Source: JADFNB01 sp036397455
Lineage (GTDB): Bacteria; Gemmatimonadota; Gemmatimonadetes; Gemmatimonadales; GWC2-71-9
Length of the DNA: 64,000 nucleotides
NCBI GenBank assembly: GCA_036397455.1
Contig: DASWIX010000076.1
Coordinates: 105,369 to 169,368, forward strand
Direction: 5' to 3'
Part shown: piece after piece, positions 63,050 through 64,000 of the stretch
Layout of the letters: each line of letters begins with the position of its first letter
Position numbering within the stretch: position 1 is the first letter of the stretch
Notes under the pieces: model-generated
Databases searched by the model: none
What the model saw: only the letters and a program-made list of their open reading frames with translations
Told to the model about the DNA's origin: nothing
Program-made: the position numbers and the translations under genes

Positions 63050-63448
63050 CGAACCCTACGTTGATAGCGGTCACACGATACGCCGAGCTGGGACAGGGCC
63101 ACGCCGAGCAGAACGGGCGGGGATCGCACGCGCCTTCCGCAGCTTGGCAAACAGCTCCAGCGCGACGGCCGCGGCCATCACGCCGACGTCGGACAGGATG
63201 GGGAGCACCGGATCGGCGCCAAACGCGGCGACATGATGGCCGTAGATCGGCGGCGCCGTCGGGAACTTGTTGATCCAGATTGGGTGGAGCCGCTCGCCGA
63301 ACACGCCGAACGGCACCAGGAACTTTCCTCCGACGAGTGTGAGGTGGTCGGTCAGCAGGAAGTCGAGTTGGGCGTACTCGAGGCCGGTTTCCGTCACTCC
63401 CTCGGTTAGTTCGAACTCGAACTCGGCTTCGAAGAGAATCCTGTCCAT
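63050..63448 (-). pseudogene. Porin-like gene remnant
   Basis: The minus-strand frame from 63448 reads FEAEFEFELTEGVTETGLEY, DHLTLVGGKFLVPFGVFGER and NKFPTAPPIYGHH, which resembles the middle of outer-membrane porins. It breaks down around 63150, and a different frame carries a barrel-like end (YRVTAINVGFV, stop near 63045). Both ends of the gene are missing. It is joined directly to the amidase fragment at 63449/63450. Confidence 0.6.
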
Positions 63449-63449
63449 G

Positions 63450-63674
63450 ATTGAGGTAGATGATCGCGTTGATCGCCGGGCCCTGTTTATCGTACGCCTC
63501 GATCCGGGCCTGATATGCCATCACGAGCTGGCGGGCGGTCAGCCTGCCCGCGCGCATCTCCGCGTGCACCTCCACGATGGTGGCCTCCACCACATCGAAC
63601 GGCCGCTGCTGCGCCGCCGCCAGTGACGGGAGGACCAGGGCGAGTCCAATGACGATACGGAGAAAACGTGGCAT
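63450..63674 (-). pseudogene. Truncated copy of amidase 5' end
   Basis: ATG 63674 begins a copy of the amidase at 53359-54921: signal peptide, RPFDVVEATIVEVHAEMRAG, YDKQGPAINAIIYLN, and then the homology stops abruptly at 63450. The triad is absent. Differences from the intact gene are few, so the duplication is fairly young. Downstream sequence belongs to the porin remnant. Confidence 0.9.
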
Positions 63675-63793
63675 CGGGATGGCGCTCCGCATATTTCGGG
63701 TTGGGAGGATCCTACGCACGTGGTCGCACGGGGTCCAGCGCGGAAGCACGCCTGCCCCGGCGCCGTTCACGGCGCGCCGGCGCGACAGCGCCG
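63450..63793. repeat. Long direct duplicate, copy 2
   Basis: Matches 54696-55040, covering the truncated amidase start and its upstream DNA including the GCGCCG-TTCA-CGGCGC hairpin. The homology ends where the tandem hairpin block continues. Confidence 0.88.
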
Positions 63794-64000
63794 CCGAGCC
63801 GGGCTTTCAAGCCCGGAATCGCGACAGGAGATACGACCGGCGAGAACGGGTGGAGACCGGCCGTTGGTGGTGGTTCCGGTGCTGAAGCGCCGGCTCGGCG
63901 CCTGCGGCGACGGGTGCTGAAGCACGCCTGCCCCGGCGCCGTTCACGGCGCGCCGGCGCGACAGCGCCGCCGAGCCGGGCTTTCAAGCCCGGAATCGCGA
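63744..64000. repeat. Tandem hairpin repeat at window end
   Basis: An 81-nt unit at 63744-63824 recurs at 63920-64000 and appears identical by eye; the window cuts off after it. Each unit contains GCGCCG-TTCA-CGGCGC and the perfect hairpin CCGGGCTT-TC-AAGCCCGG (63799-63816, 63975-63992). The 95 nt between them have related shorter stem-loops. The first 50 nt of the unit are also present at 54991-55040. No gene is present. Confidence 0.9.

Noticed and set aside
1..64000. CRISPR array or Cas genes
   Set aside because: No regularly spaced short repeats with unique spacers and no Cas-like protein were seen; the tandem repeat at the end has only two units.

Overview
The window is a high-GC chromosomal segment from a Gram-negative (diderm) bacterium. 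LolA, Omp85-like and PorV-like outer-membrane barrels, many lipoproteins and signal peptides point to two membranes. The gene style (DUF4159/DUF4175 pair, PD40/TolB propellers fused to other domains, FlgD-like C-terminal domains on secreted proteases, six-bladed propeller fragments) suggests Gemmatimonadota or a close FCB-group relative. This assignment is an inference from gene content; no rRNA gene is present to confirm it.

Layout. 1-6.8 kb (minus strand): a tightly overlapping run with TPR protein, DUF4175, DUF4159, rsmI, an unrecognised protein and trxA. 6.9-16.9 kb: mostly plus-strand housekeeping genes (methylmalonyl-CoA epimerase, pdxJ, an HPt-like protein, a flippase-like membrane protein, ispE, tRNA-Gln, GNAT, prs, rplY, pth, hppA), many joined by 1-4 nt overlaps. 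16.9-32.8 kb: an accessory region holding an alpha/beta hydrolase behind an unusual permuted inverted repeat, gene remnants, an arginase-family gene, an ISAzo13-type insertion sequence, a TAP-type hydrolase, a VOC protein, membrane proteins, a LytTR two-component system linked to a phosphatase-like gene, a GHKL ATPase flanked by hairpin repeats, an IS256 remnant and two decayed genes.

33.1-52.6 kb is one long plus-strand run: rpsF, rpsR, DUF2232, rplI, a fused DhaL/FakA-DegV protein, rsfS, a peptidase-propeller-barrel giant, two SPOR proteins, smc, a subtilisin-like protease, an MBL hydrolase, a DAHP synthase, lolA and an ADP-ribosylglycohydrolase. Translation, ribosome silencing, envelope assembly and chromosome segregation genes sit together and are probably largely co-transcribed.

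52.6-64 kb is again accessory: a lipoprotein and an amidase on the minus strand, a deleted IS91-type transposase, a frameshifted restriction-endonuclease-like gene, a plus-strand trio (propeller lipoprotein, M4-like protease with FlgD-like tail, PorV-like barrel), and finally a partial duplicate of the amidase 5' region joined to a porin-like remnant and a tandem hairpin repeat that runs to the window edge. The same hairpin-repeat style occurs at five places in the accessory parts and marks the decayed areas.

The observations I consider most worth checking are the GHKL ATPase between inverted hairpin repeats, the permuted inverted repeat covering the hydrolase start, the peptidase-propeller-barrel fusion, the single-chain FakA/FakB-like protein, and the SPOR pair with a degenerate ParA-like domain next to smc. 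I did not find a complete, clearly new multigene defence system.
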